From assembly GCF_004349315.1 (NCBI RefSeq), contig NZ_SMLH01000009.1, positions 96,936 through 160,935 of the forward strand: DNA of 64,000 nt, written 5' to 3'. Position 1 is the first letter of the stretch. The number at the start of each line of letters is the position of its first letter. Positions 43,783-53,018 of this stretch are shown here, in pieces. This DNA comes from Flavobacterium ranwuense. Its GTDB lineage: Bacteria > Bacteroidota > Bacteroidia > Flavobacteriales > Flavobacteriaceae. A model generated the notes under the pieces. The model had not been told where the DNA came from, made no database searches, and worked only from the letters and a program-made list of their open reading frames with translations. Position numbers and translations under genes: made by a program.

Positions 43783-44181
43783 ATGTCAGAAGAAGCCACA
43801 ACAGGAAATAATGCAAATGGCGTTGCAAAAAAAGTAAATACTATTCCGCTAATAGAGGCACAAAGATGGGCCAAACGATGGGCCAAAAAAGAAGGGAACT
43901 ACAACAAACACCATGAATTGCATGCATTCTTAATCCCAAAAGTAGATTTGATCGAAGTATTAGCCGAAGACGTAGATGCCGTGAGAGCCTATATTGGGAT
44001 TGATGATCATGGAGTGGAGAAACTAATGATTGTGGGTACGAAATACGATCCTGTAACAAAAATTTATGTAGATATGATTACCGTTGGGGTGGGGAATGCG
44101 ACTGCCGAGCAGGATGATATTTATGATTTTACAAGACCTTGTCCAACTGACTGTGATCCTAGTAGTCCTTTACTAACATAG
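43783..44181 (+). CDS. Hypothetical protein (132 aa)
   Basis: Soluble protein with a small internal duplication QRWAKRWAKK (about 27-36), an acidic central region (DLIEVLAEDVDAVRAYIGID) and a Cys-containing tail RPCPTDCDPSS. No signal peptide. It is not a family I recognise. It leads a run of four same-strand genes (membrane protein, histidine kinase, response regulator) with gaps of 5, 8 and 2 nt, so it may be sensed by or feed into that system, which is a guess. Confidence 0.75.
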   Translation: MSEEATTGNNANGVAKKVNTIPLIEAQRWAKRWAKKEGNYNKHHELHAFLIPKVDLIEVLAEDVDAVRAYIGIDDHGVEKLMIVGTKYDPVTKIYVDMITVGVGNATAEQDDIYDFTRPCPTDCDPSSPLLT

Positions 44182-44186
44182 TATTT

Positions 44187-44816
44187 ATGAATCAAATATT
44201 AGCATATATTGGATATTTGATTTTATTATTGAATTTAATCCTTTTTTTTATAAGTTTTCCCAATCAAGGGAAAGCTTATAAATTTTTTGTTTTGTATTTA
44301 GGATTAGTTTTTGTCGTTCAAATTTGGGCCGAAATTTTGATTCAACAAAAGTGTAATAATTTGTTTTTATCACACTTTTATTTTGTTGGGCAATTTGTCA
44401 TATTAAGTCTTTTTTATGAAAAAATTTTAAAAGAAGAGTATCAAAAAAGGATTGTAAAGATAGGATTTATTATCGGTTTGTTAGTCCTAGCAATTCAGTA
44501 TTCCACTGATGTCAGCTTGTTTATTAAATTTAATTTATTCGAAATATTCCTCACTTCTTTTATTCTGATCGTGTTTGCGAGTTTTCATTTTTATAATTTA
44601 TTGAATGAAAAAAAAGAATTCTATTATATTAATATGGGAATTCTCATGTATTTATGCGGTAGTACCATTTTATTTCTTACTGGAAATTTGGCAATTATGT
44701 TGCATTCAAAATTTAATAAAATGCCGTGGATTTTGAATAGCTTTTTGTATATTATTTATCAAGTGTTTATACTGGTAGAATGGAAAAAGAGTTTTTCAAA
44801 TAAGATACGTCAATAA
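44187..44816 (+). CDS. Polytopic membrane protein (209 aa)
   Basis: About six to seven hydrophobic helices spread over the whole protein, with few charged residues between them and a short basic end (WKKSFSNKIRQ). The pattern resembles the 7TM sensory modules that precede histidine kinases in some bacteria, but here it is a separate chain directly before the kinase gene, with an 8-nt gap. It may be a membrane partner of the kinase; no family name can be assigned. Confidence 0.75.
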   Translation: MNQILAYIGYLILLLNLILFFISFPNQGKAYKFFVLYLGLVFVVQIWAEILIQQKCNNLFLSHFYFVGQFVILSLFYEKILKEEYQKRIVKIGFIIGLLVLAIQYSTDVSLFIKFNLFEIFLTSFILIVFASFHFYNLLNEKKEFYYINMGILMYLCGSTILFLTGNLAIMLHSKFNKMPWILNSFLYIIYQVFILVEWKKSFSNKIRQ

Positions 44817-44824
44817 TAAAAGTG

Positions 44825-45616
44825 ATGAAAATAAATCTGGCATACGAAAAAGAAATTGTTGCAATCATTTTGTATACTTCGGCATTTTTTATAATAATGT
44901 CAGTGGTTTTAGTCTTATTTTTTTATTTTTCGAGAAAGAAAATTATCCAACAGGAAATAGAAAAAAAAGATTTAGAAATCCAGTATCAAAAAGAGCTTTT
45001 AAGTGCGGTAATTATTACGCAAGAAGAAGAACGGAAACGAATAGCCCAAGATTTGCATGATGATATCAGTTCTAAACTCAATATAGTTTCACTGAATTCT
45101 CATTTGTTGACAACACCAAATTTGTCCGAAAACGAGATTAATGAAATTACGGCTAATATTATTAATCTTACGGCGAAAGCTTTAGATAATTCCAGAAAAA
45201 TTGCACATGGTTTATTGCCTCCCGTTTTAGAAAAATTTGGGCTTGATGCAGGTGTGGAAGAATTGTGTTTGGAATTTAGTAGTTCCAAAGCTGTCACAGT
45301 AAATTATGAAAATAGAACGCAATTTGCTATTGCTGATAATGACAGGCATTTGCATGTTTTTAGAATTTTACAAGAGCTTATGAATAATTCACTCCGTCAT
45401 GGAAAAGCCATTTCTATTTCTATTCTTTTTGAAGAAAAAAATGGATTGAGAAGTTGTCATTACACGGATAACGGAATTGGTTTTGACATGAAAAATGATA
45501 CCAATAAAAAAGGTCTTGGAATGAAAAATATAGAGAGCAGAGTGGCCTTTTTAGATGGCAGTATCACTATTGATTCCGCTGTGAATAAAGGAGTTTCAGT
45601 AGTTTTTAATTTTTAA
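44825..45616 (+). CDS. NarL-type sensor histidine kinase
   Basis: 263-residue kinase of the HisKA_3/HATPase family with one N-terminal membrane helix (about 12-36) and no clear extracellular domain. The phospho-acceptor is His78 in RIAQDLHDDISSKLN; the ATPase domain shows the N-box LQELMNNSLRHGKA and G-box DNGIGFDM / GLGMKNIESRV. The start is the ATG at 44825 rather than the GTG one codon upstream. It is followed by its response regulator after 2 nt. Confidence 0.93.
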   Translation: MKINLAYEKEIVAIILYTSAFFIIMSVVLVLFFYFSRKKIIQQEIEKKDLEIQYQKELLSAVIITQEEERKRIAQDLHDDISSKLNIVSLNSHLLTTPNLSENEINEITANIINLTAKALDNSRKIAHGLLPPVLEKFGLDAGVEELCLEFSSSKAVTVNYENRTQFAIADNDRHLHVFRILQELMNNSLRHGKAISISILFEEKNGLRSCHYTDNGIGFDMKNDTNKKGLGMKNIESRVAFLDGSITIDSAVNKGVSVVFNF

Positions 45617-45618
45617 AA

Positions 45619-46299
45619 ATGAACAAAACTATAAAAATAATATTAGTGGATGATGAAATTCTCTTTAGAAAAGGAATTTCTTTTTTATTGGGACGTGAAA
45701 CAAATATTGAAATTGTTTTTGAAGCTTCTAATGGTGATGAATTGATTTCTTTCCTCCACAACAATAAAAATAATCACCCGGATATTATTATCATGGATTT
45801 GAAAATGCCAGTAATAAATGGAGTTGAAGCCACAAAGATTATTCATAAAGAGTTTCCTAAACTTAAAATTATAGCTTTAACGAGTTATGATTCGAAATCT
45901 TTCGTGGCTAATATGATAGCAGTTGGAGCAGTTTCTTATCTGATAAAGAATGCAACACCCAAAGAATTGTTAGCCACCATAATTGGAGTGGCTGCAAAAG
46001 GTTTTTATTATACGGATTATGTGATGAAAATTATTCAGGAATGTGCGGTCTCTCCCAATAAAATATCGAAATCCAGATTTGATGAGGAACATTTGACCAA
46101 TAGGGAAAAAGAAGTGCTGTTGTTATTATGTAAACAATATAATAGTAATGAAATAGCCGAAAAGCTATTTATCAGTTCCAGAACAGTAGAAGGGCACAGA
46201 AATAATTTATTATTGAAGACGGAATGTAAAAATATTGCAGGATTAGTGGTTTATGCCATACAAAACGAGATTGTGACTCTTGGGGATTTATTAGAATAA
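45619..46299 (+). CDS. NarL/FixJ-family response regulator
   Basis: 226-residue regulator: receiver domain with Asp11/Asp12 and phospho-acceptor Asp60 (IIIMDLKMP), Thr/Ser and Lys in IALTSYD and YLIKNA; C-terminal LuxR helix-turn-helix with LTNREKEVLLLLCKQYNSNEIAEKLFISSRTVEGHRNNL (about 150-190). It acts in the cytoplasm on promoters chosen by the kinase signal. It ends the four-gene operon. Confidence 0.95.
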   Translation: MNKTIKIILVDDEILFRKGISFLLGRETNIEIVFEASNGDELISFLHNNKNNHPDIIIMDLKMPVINGVEATKIIHKEFPKLKIIALTSYDSKSFVANMIAVGAVSYLIKNATPKELLATIIGVAAKGFYYTDYVMKIIQECAVSPNKISKSRFDEEHLTNREKEVLLLLCKQYNSNEIAEKLFISSRTVEGHRNNLLLKTECKNIAGLVVYAIQNEIVTLGDLLE

Positions 46300-46340
46300 A
46301 GAAATTTCCAGTTCGTTAGTTTATAAGCTGAAATATTTAT

Positions 46341-46394
46341 CAAAAAAAAAAGACAGAATAGACTACTCAAAAATTAATTTTGAGCAGTCTATTC
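46341..46394 (-). terminator. Intrinsic terminator (minus strand)
   Basis: Long near-perfect inverted repeat with arms GAATAGACTACTCAAAA (46356-46372) and TTTTGAGCAGTCTATTC (46378-46394). The A-run at 46341-46350 becomes the T-run on the minus strand, so it ends the gene at 46422. Confidence 0.8.
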
Positions 46395-46421
46395 ATCATA
46401 GTTTTTTAAAAGACAGCTGCA

Positions 46422-46952
46422 TTATTTTTTAATCTGACCGTCTGCATATACTACAATAGTGCGTGTTTCATTTTCTTTCTCTATTTTAATCTTGTACTGT
46501 TTTTTTGTAACCACGCCATTTTTTTGAGAAAAAAAATACGTGTCCTCTGTAACTACCCAACCTGGAAGCTCTTTTAGAATAGAATGCATAACGATAGCAG
46601 GTAGTTTTATGTTTTTATATTTTTCATCTACGCTAATTAATTTTTGATCTTCGCTATATAATGCGAGAATAGTACCTTTTTTGCTTTCCAGATCGAGTCT
46701 GTATATGGGATTTTCTCCATTGTTTTTTAGAATAGAATATTCTACAAATTTTTTCTGAAGTTCTCTTACTGCTGCATCGGGATGTTTATCGGTTAAATAT
46801 ACATATGAAACTTTCCCGTTTGTTTTTATAACCATGCCAGGTAATCCTTCTGTTTCCAGATTTCCATTTTCAAAATCACTAAGCATATTGTCTTGACTGT
46901 ATGTTGCATTTCTAAAACTTACCAATAACAACGTAATAATAAATGTTTTCAT
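46422..46952 (-). CDS. Hypothetical secreted protein (176 aa)
   Basis: Exported protein: signal peptide about 1-20 (ending ATYSQ), then a mixed domain containing two similar segments (GMVIKTNGKVSYVYLTDK and the C-terminal KENETRTIVVYADGQIKK), a pattern of repeated short beta-hairpins. I start at ATG 46952, where the signal peptide begins, not the upstream ATG at 47003. No family recognised. Convergent with the response regulator gene; its own hairpin terminator separates them. Confidence 0.72.
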   Translation of the reverse strand: MKTFIITLLLVSFRNATYSQDNMLSDFENGNLETEGLPGMVIKTNGKVSYVYLTDKHPDAAVRELQKKFVEYSILKNNGENPIYRLDLESKKGTILALYSEDQKLISVDEKYKNIKLPAIVMHSILKELPGWVVTEDTYFFSQKNGVVTKKQYKIKIEKENETRTIVVYADGQIKK

Positions 46953-47416
46953 GATGTGTGGTATTAATAAAAATGTTTTGTAAAATGATATTTCGGTATT
47001 CATTTTTCCTTATAATCAGTTGTTCCAATAGAAATGATGATTGGATAAACCAAATAATGCAATGGTTTCTTTATAAAGGAAAATGGAATCGATTTTTAGG
47101 CTCTGCCCCTATTTTTTACGCTTTTATAAAAAGATGGAATTAAGGCCTATTTTAAAAAATAGAGTCATAGGCATTTTGTTTTATGGATTAATAAAAAAGC
47201 CAATAGTAATGTTGGGTAGGTTTTCTCAATGACTTGGAATGGGGGACCAAGATTCAAGGTGTCATGACTTTTTAACGCTTGAATATTTTAACTATATTTG
47301 AAAGAGCTATTGTATAGTTTTGGAGCTATAGCTTATTTCAGGAGTAGGATTTAAAAAATTTAAATTTTACTTTAATGGTTTTTTAACAAATGTCAATTTT
47401 TTTTAAATATTGAAAA
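46953..47416. other. Gap of about 460 nt without a supported gene
   Basis: AT-rich sequence between the secreted protein gene and the small ORF at 47417. It holds only short, low-quality frames (for example 46958-47143 on the plus strand, overlapping the other gene). No tRNA, strong hairpin or consensus promoter was seen, apart from unannotated AT runs. Confidence 0.5.
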
Positions 47417-47551
47417 TTAAGAAAGAATAAATTGAATAGAAAGTACATAATACAGAACGAGTATTACGATTAATAGGAACAAGCCAATTCTTTTTAAAAA
47501 AATTTTAAAAGGCTGATTTTTTTTTCTCTCTTGTATAGCATTATTATTCAT
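47417..47551 (-). CDS. Small membrane protein (44 aa)
   Basis: ATG 47551 to TAA 47417 encodes a basic, Asn-rich start (MNNNAIQERKKNQ) and a hydrophobic helix (about 24-42, GLFLLIVILVLYYVLSIQF), the layout of a single-pass inner-membrane protein. An in-frame ATG three codons upstream (47560) is also possible. A perfect -7 box TAGCTTTG (47586-47579) precedes it. No family recognised. Confidence 0.45.
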   Translation of the reverse strand: MNNNAIQERKKNQPFKIFLKRIGLFLLIVILVLYYVLSIQFILS

Positions 47552-47578
47552 GATCTTCATATGTCTTAATATATTATT

Positions 47579-47586
47579 CAAAGCTA
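47579..47586 (-). promoter_or_regulatory. -7 promoter box of the 44-aa membrane protein gene
   Basis: TAGCTTTG on the minus strand, a perfect TAnnTTTG match 18-27 nt before the candidate start codons. No TTG at the -33 distance. Confidence 0.4.
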
Positions 47587-47652
47587 GCGACTTCGAACAG
47601 TGTATAAATGCGTATTTTTACCTGTTTTTATAGCTAACATAGATTTATACTT

Positions 47653-48912
47653 ATGTCCACAAAAATATTGTATTCGTTTTTTTTTCTGTTATCAATAACA
47701 GCTAAGGCTTCTTTTATTTTGTTGCCAATGGATGAAACGAGCCAGCAAAATCATCTGAAAGCATACGGAATAACCTATTGGTGTTTAGATAAAAATTACA
47801 AAGCCAGTTGGTTACTTAACTATCGTGGAGGTTCCTTTTTATTGCCTGATGCTGAAGAAATTAGAAAAGAATGTCAAATTAGAGGAGTAAGTTTTGAGGT
47901 CATTTCTGATGGAGAAGAGTTAGCCATTTTAAATGAAATATCCAGTCCTTCCCAAAATATGGAATCTGTTGTACTGGAAAAAGCACCTAAAATTGCTGTT
48001 TATACTCCTAAAGGAAAACAGCCTTGGGACGATGCGGTGACTATGGTGTTAACGTATGCTGAAATTCCTTTCACACCAATTTATGATGAAGAAGTTTTAA
48101 GCGACCAACTATTACTTTATGATTGGTTGCATTTGCATCATGAAGATTTTACGGGACAATACGGTAAATTTTACGGAGCTTATAAAAATGTACCTTGGTA
48201 TATTGAGCAAAAGAAAGAAGCAGAATCACTGGCAAGTAAATTAGGATTCCCTAAAGTGTCTCAAGAAAAAGTCGCTGTTGCTAAAAAAATTAGAGACTTT
48301 GTTATAGGTGGTGGATTTATGTTTGCCATGTGTTCCGCAACGGATAGTTTTGATATTGCTTTGGCAGCGGATGGTGTGGATATTTGTGAAGCTATGTTCG
48401 ATGGGGATCCGAGTCAAGGAAATTACCAATCAAAAATGAATTACAGTAATTCATTTGCCTTCAAAGATTTTATTTTAGAAAGAAGACCGGAACAATATGA
48501 ATTTTCAGATATTGATATGACTTCGAAAAGAAGAGTTCCTATGGAGAAAGATTATTTTACATTAATGGAATTTTCGGCAAAATGGGATCCAATTCCAAGT
48601 ATGCTGTGTCAAAATCATACCCAATTAGTAAAAGGATTCATGGGACAAACCACCGCTTTTGATGTTCCTTTAATTAAATCTAATATTCTGGTGATGGGTA
48701 CTTGCGAGGTTAATGGTGAAGCGCGTTACATTCATGGTCAAAAAGGAAAGGGGATGTTCACATTTTATGGTGGACATGACCCAGAGGATTTCCAGCATCA
48801 AGTAGGTGATCCTCCTACGGTGTTGGATTTGCATCCTAATTCGCCGGGGTATCGTTTGATTTTGAATAATGTATTGTTTCCCGCTGCGAGAAAGAAAAAA
48901 TTGAAAACGTAA
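47653..48912 (+). CDS. Asparagine synthetase B-like secreted protein
   Basis: 419-residue protein widely labelled asparagine synthetase B in flavobacteria. It has a likely signal peptide (ending TAKAS) and a glutamine-amidotransferase-like/DJ-1-type fold segment GGGFMFAMCSATDSFDIALAA (about 216-236) and EAMFDGDPSQGNYQ. It lacks the N-terminal Cys2 and PP-loop of true AsnB, so the name is doubtful. It is followed by glsA and, on the other strand, the cyanophycin genes, suggesting nitrogen metabolism; true substrate unknown. Confidence 0.8.
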   Translation: MSTKILYSFFFLLSITAKASFILLPMDETSQQNHLKAYGITYWCLDKNYKASWLLNYRGGSFLLPDAEEIRKECQIRGVSFEVISDGEELAILNEISSPSQNMESVVLEKAPKIAVYTPKGKQPWDDAVTMVLTYAEIPFTPIYDEEVLSDQLLLYDWLHLHHEDFTGQYGKFYGAYKNVPWYIEQKKEAESLASKLGFPKVSQEKVAVAKKIRDFVIGGGFMFAMCSATDSFDIALAADGVDICEAMFDGDPSQGNYQSKMNYSNSFAFKDFILERRPEQYEFSDIDMTSKRRVPMEKDYFTLMEFSAKWDPIPSMLCQNHTQLVKGFMGQTTAFDVPLIKSNILVMGTCEVNGEARYIHGQKGKGMFTFYGGHDPEDFQHQVGDPPTVLDLHPNSPGYRLILNNVLFPAARKKKLKT

Positions 48913-48978
48913 AAGATTTAGGATTTAATCTTTCGCCTGCGCTCAGGGTAACAATTAATATTTACAATTGATAAGGCA

Positions 48979-49890
48979 ATGAACTACGAGGCTATTTTAC
49001 AAGAAGTATATCAAGAAGCAAAAATGATTCCAACTATTGGAAACGTTTCCACTTCAATTCCGGAATTGTCAAAAGTTGATCCTGATAAATTTGGGATACA
49101 TTTGACAACTATTGATGGAGAAGATTATGGAGTTGGGGATTGTAATGAAAAATTTTCTATTCAAAGTGTCTCCAAAGCGTTAACGGTTGCATTGGCATTT
49201 TCCTTTTTGGATGAAAAAATATGGGAACGAGTGGGAGTGGAACCTTCTGGAAGTGCTTTCAATTCCTTAGTGCAATTAGAATATGAAAAAGGTATTCCTA
49301 GAAATCCATTTATAAATGCAGGCGCAATAGTTATAGCAGATATGCTTGTGACACATTTGAAAAATCCAAAACAAGATTTTCTGGATTTTATAAGATTGAT
49401 TTCTGGAAGTCCAACTGTTGATTTCAATTTTAAAGTAGCGCAATCTGAAAAAGACTTTCGTTTCAGGAATGCTGCTTTGGCAAATTTTTTAAAGTCGTTT
49501 GGGAATATTACAAATGATGTAGAAACGGTTTTGGATTTTTATTTTTATCAATGTTCCATAGAAATGACATGTAAGGAATTAGCTCATGCTTTTTTCTTTC
49601 TTGCCAATGAAGGTAAAACCAAATCAGGGGTTCAAGTTTTGGCGCGAAGTCAAGTAAAAAGGTTGAATGCTCTTATGCAAACGTGTGGTTTTTATGATGA
49701 GTCGGGAGAGTTTACTTATAAAGTAGGATTACCAGGAAAAAGTGGAATTGGAGGAGGCATCGCTGCTTTGTATCCGAAAAAATTTGTAGTTGCCACTTGG
49801 AGCCCACGCCTTAACGAGAAAGGAAATTCAGAGTTAGGAATGAGTGCATTGGAATTATTGACCACTAAAACGGGGATGTCTATTTTCTAA
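48979..49890 (+). CDS. glsA: Glutaminase A
   Basis: 303-residue serine-dependent beta-lactamase-fold glutaminase that converts glutamine to glutamate and ammonia. The SxxK active site is IQSVSKALTV (Ser63, Lys66); further motifs are NPFINAGAIVIADML and GLPGKSGIGGGIAAL near the C-terminus. Length typical. Located 66 nt after the asparagine synthetase-like gene. Cytoplasmic (no signal peptide). Confidence 0.95.
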   Translation: MNYEAILQEVYQEAKMIPTIGNVSTSIPELSKVDPDKFGIHLTTIDGEDYGVGDCNEKFSIQSVSKALTVALAFSFLDEKIWERVGVEPSGSAFNSLVQLEYEKGIPRNPFINAGAIVIADMLVTHLKNPKQDFLDFIRLISGSPTVDFNFKVAQSEKDFRFRNAALANFLKSFGNITNDVETVLDFYFYQCSIEMTCKELAHAFFFLANEGKTKSGVQVLARSQVKRLNALMQTCGFYDESGEFTYKVGLPGKSGIGGGIAALYPKKFVVATWSPRLNEKGNSELGMSALELLTTKTGMSIF

Positions 49891-49946
49891 AATGTTTTTG
49901 TTTCAGACAGTAATTTTTAGCCTCATGGCAGTGGTAACCTTTTTTA

Positions 49947-50035
49947 CGTCAGTTCGAGTTCGCTTGAAAAACGAGTATCGAGAACAAGTGAAAAAGATAT
50001 AACGGACAGCTCGAGTCAAGCGAAGCGAACTGACG
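49947..50035. repeat. Long imperfect inverted repeat (REP-like)
   Basis: Outer arms CGTCAGTTCG (49947-49956) / CGAACTGACG (50026-50035) and inner arms CGCTTGA (49961-49967) / TCAAGCG (50016-50022), with GAGTATCGAGAAC in the loop. The CGTCAGTTCGAG...TATCGAGAAC pattern is familiar to me as a dispersed flavobacterial repeat. It lies in the gap between glsA and the cphA terminator and could fold as a large hairpin. Confidence 0.75.
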
Positions 50036-50087
50036 AAGTTATAGCTATTGAAAAAGTCATTGGTAAAATAAAAATAGTTTAATTTCA

Positions 50088-50119
50088 AAAAAAAGCTACC
50101 TGTTACAGTAGCTTTTTTC
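50088..50119. terminator. Bidirectional intrinsic terminator
   Basis: Arms AAAAGCTAC (50091-50099) / GTAGCTTTT (50108-50116) with flanking A and T runs, serving cphA (minus strand) and glsA (plus strand). Confidence 0.88.
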
Positions 50120-50134
50120 ATTTAATGGGGAAAA

Positions 50135-52759
50135 CTACACGATTCCGTGTTCGTTTTCTTTGTCTAAATATTCTTGTACAATATCGATAGCATTGGTAAC
50201 TACGTCACTCAATGCAGTGATAAAGCTTCCTTCTTCGGCACAATTTATGGCATGTTTTATCGCCTCAGTTTCTTTAGGAATAATTTCATACGTTACAGTT
50301 TTACCTGAATTCTTAATTCCATCGAGGATTAAATCAATGATTTCCTCTTCGGTTCTTCCTCTCAGGTATTTTTCTTGTCGGATGATAATATGGTCAAACA
50401 TTCTGGCGGCTATTGAAGCGCATTCTCTAATGTCTTCATCACGACGGTCACCCACACCAGCAATAATCCCAATTTTTTTGGTAGCCTCAACACTTTGTAA
50501 ATATTCTTCGACACCTTTATAACCGGAAGCATTATGAGCAAAGTCAATCAATACTTTGAATTTTTTAAACTCAAAAATATTCATACGACCTGGAGTTTGT
50601 GCGGCACTTGGAATAAAAGTTTGTAATGACAAACTGATATCTTCGGTTTTAAATCCCCATAAATAACTCGCTAAAGTAGCAGCAAGTACATTGGCAATCA
50701 TAAATTTTGCTTTCCCGCCTAATGTTAATGGAACATGGGTGGCGCGTTCGATTCGGATTTTCCATTCCCCTTTTTTGATGGTAATGTATCCGTTTTCATA
50801 TACCGCAACTGTTTTTCCTTCGGCACAAAGTTTTTTGATAAAATCACTGTCTTCACTCAAACTAAAATAAGCGACATTGCAATTCAAATCTTGACCTATT
50901 TTTATACAATGTTCATCGTCACCGTTTAAAACTGCCCAGCCGTCTTTCTTGATGCTTTTTACAACCGTGGCTTTTACTCTGGCCAAATCGTCTAAGGAAT
51001 GAATGTCACTTAAACCCAAATGATCTTCCTGAATATTAGTAATAATTCCAATATCACAACGGCTAAAGCCCAAACCGGAACGAAGGATTCCACCTCGAGC
51101 CGTTTCTAAAACTGCAAATTCCACCGTTGGATCTCTCAAAACATATTCAGCACTGATAGGTCCGGTAGTGTCGCCTTTTTCCATCATATGGTTTTGAATA
51201 TAAATCCCATCTGATGTGGTGAATCCCACTTTGAATCCATTATTTTTTACAATATGAGCCAAAAGTCGGGTGGTGGTAGTTTTTCCATTTGTTCCCGTAA
51301 CTGCGATTATAGGAATGCGACACGATTTTCCCGGAGGATACAACATGTCAATTACTGGCGAGGCAACGTTTCTTGGCAATCCTTCAGATGGAGCAAGGTG
51401 CATTCTAAAACCTGGAGCCGCATTGACTTCCAGAATTACGCCGCCATTTTCTTTTAACGGTTGTGTTAAATTCTCCGCCATAATATCTACACCACACACA
51501 TCGAGTCCAATTACTCTTGAAATTCTTTCGGCAAGAAATATATTTTCTGGGTGCATCATATCGGTAACATCCACAGAAGTTCCGCCAGTACTTAAGTTTG
51601 CAGTAGATTTTAGGAATACAATTTCACCATTTCTCGGAATGGTTTCTAAAGTATAGCCTAGTTTTTCTAATAAATCTTCGGTGTCTCGATCGACATCTAT
51701 TTGAGTTAATACATTTTCATGGCCATAACCTCTTCTTGGATCCAGATTAGTTGTTTCAATTAATTCCTGAATAGTGTCTTTTCCGTTTCCTATTACATGT
51801 GCAGGAACACGTTTTGCAGCAGCAACTAATTTATTATCAATTACCAATATTCTAAAGTCAAATCCGGTAATGAATTTTTCTACAATGATTCGTTTGCTGT
51901 ATTCTTTGGCGAAAGCCAAGCCCGAAACGGCATCTTCCCAATTAGTAACATTTATTGAAGCTCCTTTTCCATGATTTCCATCCAATGGTTTTAATACGAT
52001 AGGGTAACCAATTTTTTTTATAGTCTCAGCCAAATCCTCTTCGTCTACACAAATGCTTCCACTGGCAACAGGAATTGAGGCCATATCCAACATTTTTTTA
52101 GTGAGCTCTTTATTGCACGCTATGTCAACCGCAATACTACTGGTTTTACAGGTGATTGTTGCCTGAAAACGCATTTGGTTGATTCCATATCCTAATTGAA
52201 CCAAAGAATTTGTTCCCAATCGTATCCAAGGAATATTTCTGGAAACTGCTTCCTCAACAATACTTCCGGTACTTGGTCCTAGACGAACACGCTCCCGTAT
52301 TTCACGCATTTTTTGTAAGTCGGCATTCAAGTCATAGTCTGTTCCGGCAATTAATGCTTCGGCAATTGCTACAGAAGATTCTGCGGCAAAAAGGCCCACA
52401 TTTTCTTCGGTATAACTAAAGACGACATTGTAAGTTCCGGGAGTTTTGGTTTCTCGGGTTCTACCGAAGCCCGTTTCCATACCTGCCAAAGATTGAATTT
52501 CAAGGGCAATGTGTTCAATAACATGTCCCATCCAAGTGCCTCGTTCCACTCTGGAAAAAAATCCGCCGCGACAACCTTCTGAACAACGATGTTCAATCAT
52601 CGTAGGAAACATAGCTTCGATACGTTCTCTAAATCCATCTATTTTGTTAGTTGGAAACTGTTCCATTTCTTCCAAATCCAATCGCATTTGGATTAATTTT
52701 TTTCTTTGTATGCTCCAAATATTGGGACCACGAAGTGCTTGTACTTTAATTATTTTCAT
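50135..52759 (-). CDS. cphA: Cyanophycin synthetase
   Basis: 874-residue CphA1-type enzyme that builds multi-L-arginyl-poly-L-aspartate from Asp and Arg with two ATP. Three domains: N-terminal RALRGPNIWS-like region (7-15) with a Cys/Gly-rich HRCSEGCRGGFF, ATP-grasp domain (about 210-480, PIVLKPLDGNHGKGASINV) for arginine addition at one site, and a Mur-ligase-like domain with P-loop GTNGKTTTT (about 486-494) and FAHNASGY for the other. Length matches cyanobacterial CphA. It sits divergent to cphB and iaaA, which degrade the polymer. Confidence 0.96.
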   Translation of the reverse strand: MKIIKVQALRGPNIWSIQRKKLIQMRLDLEEMEQFPTNKIDGFRERIEAMFPTMIEHRCSEGCRGGFFSRVERGTWMGHVIEHIALEIQSLAGMETGFGRTRETKTPGTYNVVFSYTEENVGLFAAESSVAIAEALIAGTDYDLNADLQKMREIRERVRLGPSTGSIVEEAVSRNIPWIRLGTNSLVQLGYGINQMRFQATITCKTSSIAVDIACNKELTKKMLDMASIPVASGSICVDEEDLAETIKKIGYPIVLKPLDGNHGKGASINVTNWEDAVSGLAFAKEYSKRIIVEKFITGFDFRILVIDNKLVAAAKRVPAHVIGNGKDTIQELIETTNLDPRRGYGHENVLTQIDVDRDTEDLLEKLGYTLETIPRNGEIVFLKSTANLSTGGTSVDVTDMMHPENIFLAERISRVIGLDVCGVDIMAENLTQPLKENGGVILEVNAAPGFRMHLAPSEGLPRNVASPVIDMLYPPGKSCRIPIIAVTGTNGKTTTTRLLAHIVKNNGFKVGFTTSDGIYIQNHMMEKGDTTGPISAEYVLRDPTVEFAVLETARGGILRSGLGFSRCDIGIITNIQEDHLGLSDIHSLDDLARVKATVVKSIKKDGWAVLNGDDEHCIKIGQDLNCNVAYFSLSEDSDFIKKLCAEGKTVAVYENGYITIKKGEWKIRIERATHVPLTLGGKAKFMIANVLAATLASYLWGFKTEDISLSLQTFIPSAAQTPGRMNIFEFKKFKVLIDFAHNASGYKGVEEYLQSVEATKKIGIIAGVGDRRDEDIRECASIAARMFDHIIIRQEKYLRGRTEEEIIDLILDGIKNSGKTVTYEIIPKETEAIKHAINCAEEGSFITALSDVVTNAIDIVQEYLDKENEHGIV

Positions 52760-53018
52760 AAAACGAATAGATTATTTTTGAACTAAAAATAGATGCGTGA
52801 TAACTTAATTTGAATACAATAGATTCTAACTTATAAAAGAACTGATTATGAGAGGATATTCTTTAAAAAAAAGAATAGAATAGAACTAAAGTAGTTTTTT
52901 AAAAATAGGAATCAAAATTTATAACCTTAAAAATAAACAATAAACATTGAGTTTGTGATAATTTAAAAAAAAGGCGTACTTCAATAGCTTCTTTTATCTT
53001 TTTAGTTATTTTTACAAA

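Noticed and set aside
46958..47143. 61-codon plus-strand frame
   Set aside because: Poor composition, no promoter, overlaps the 5' end of the secreted protein locus.
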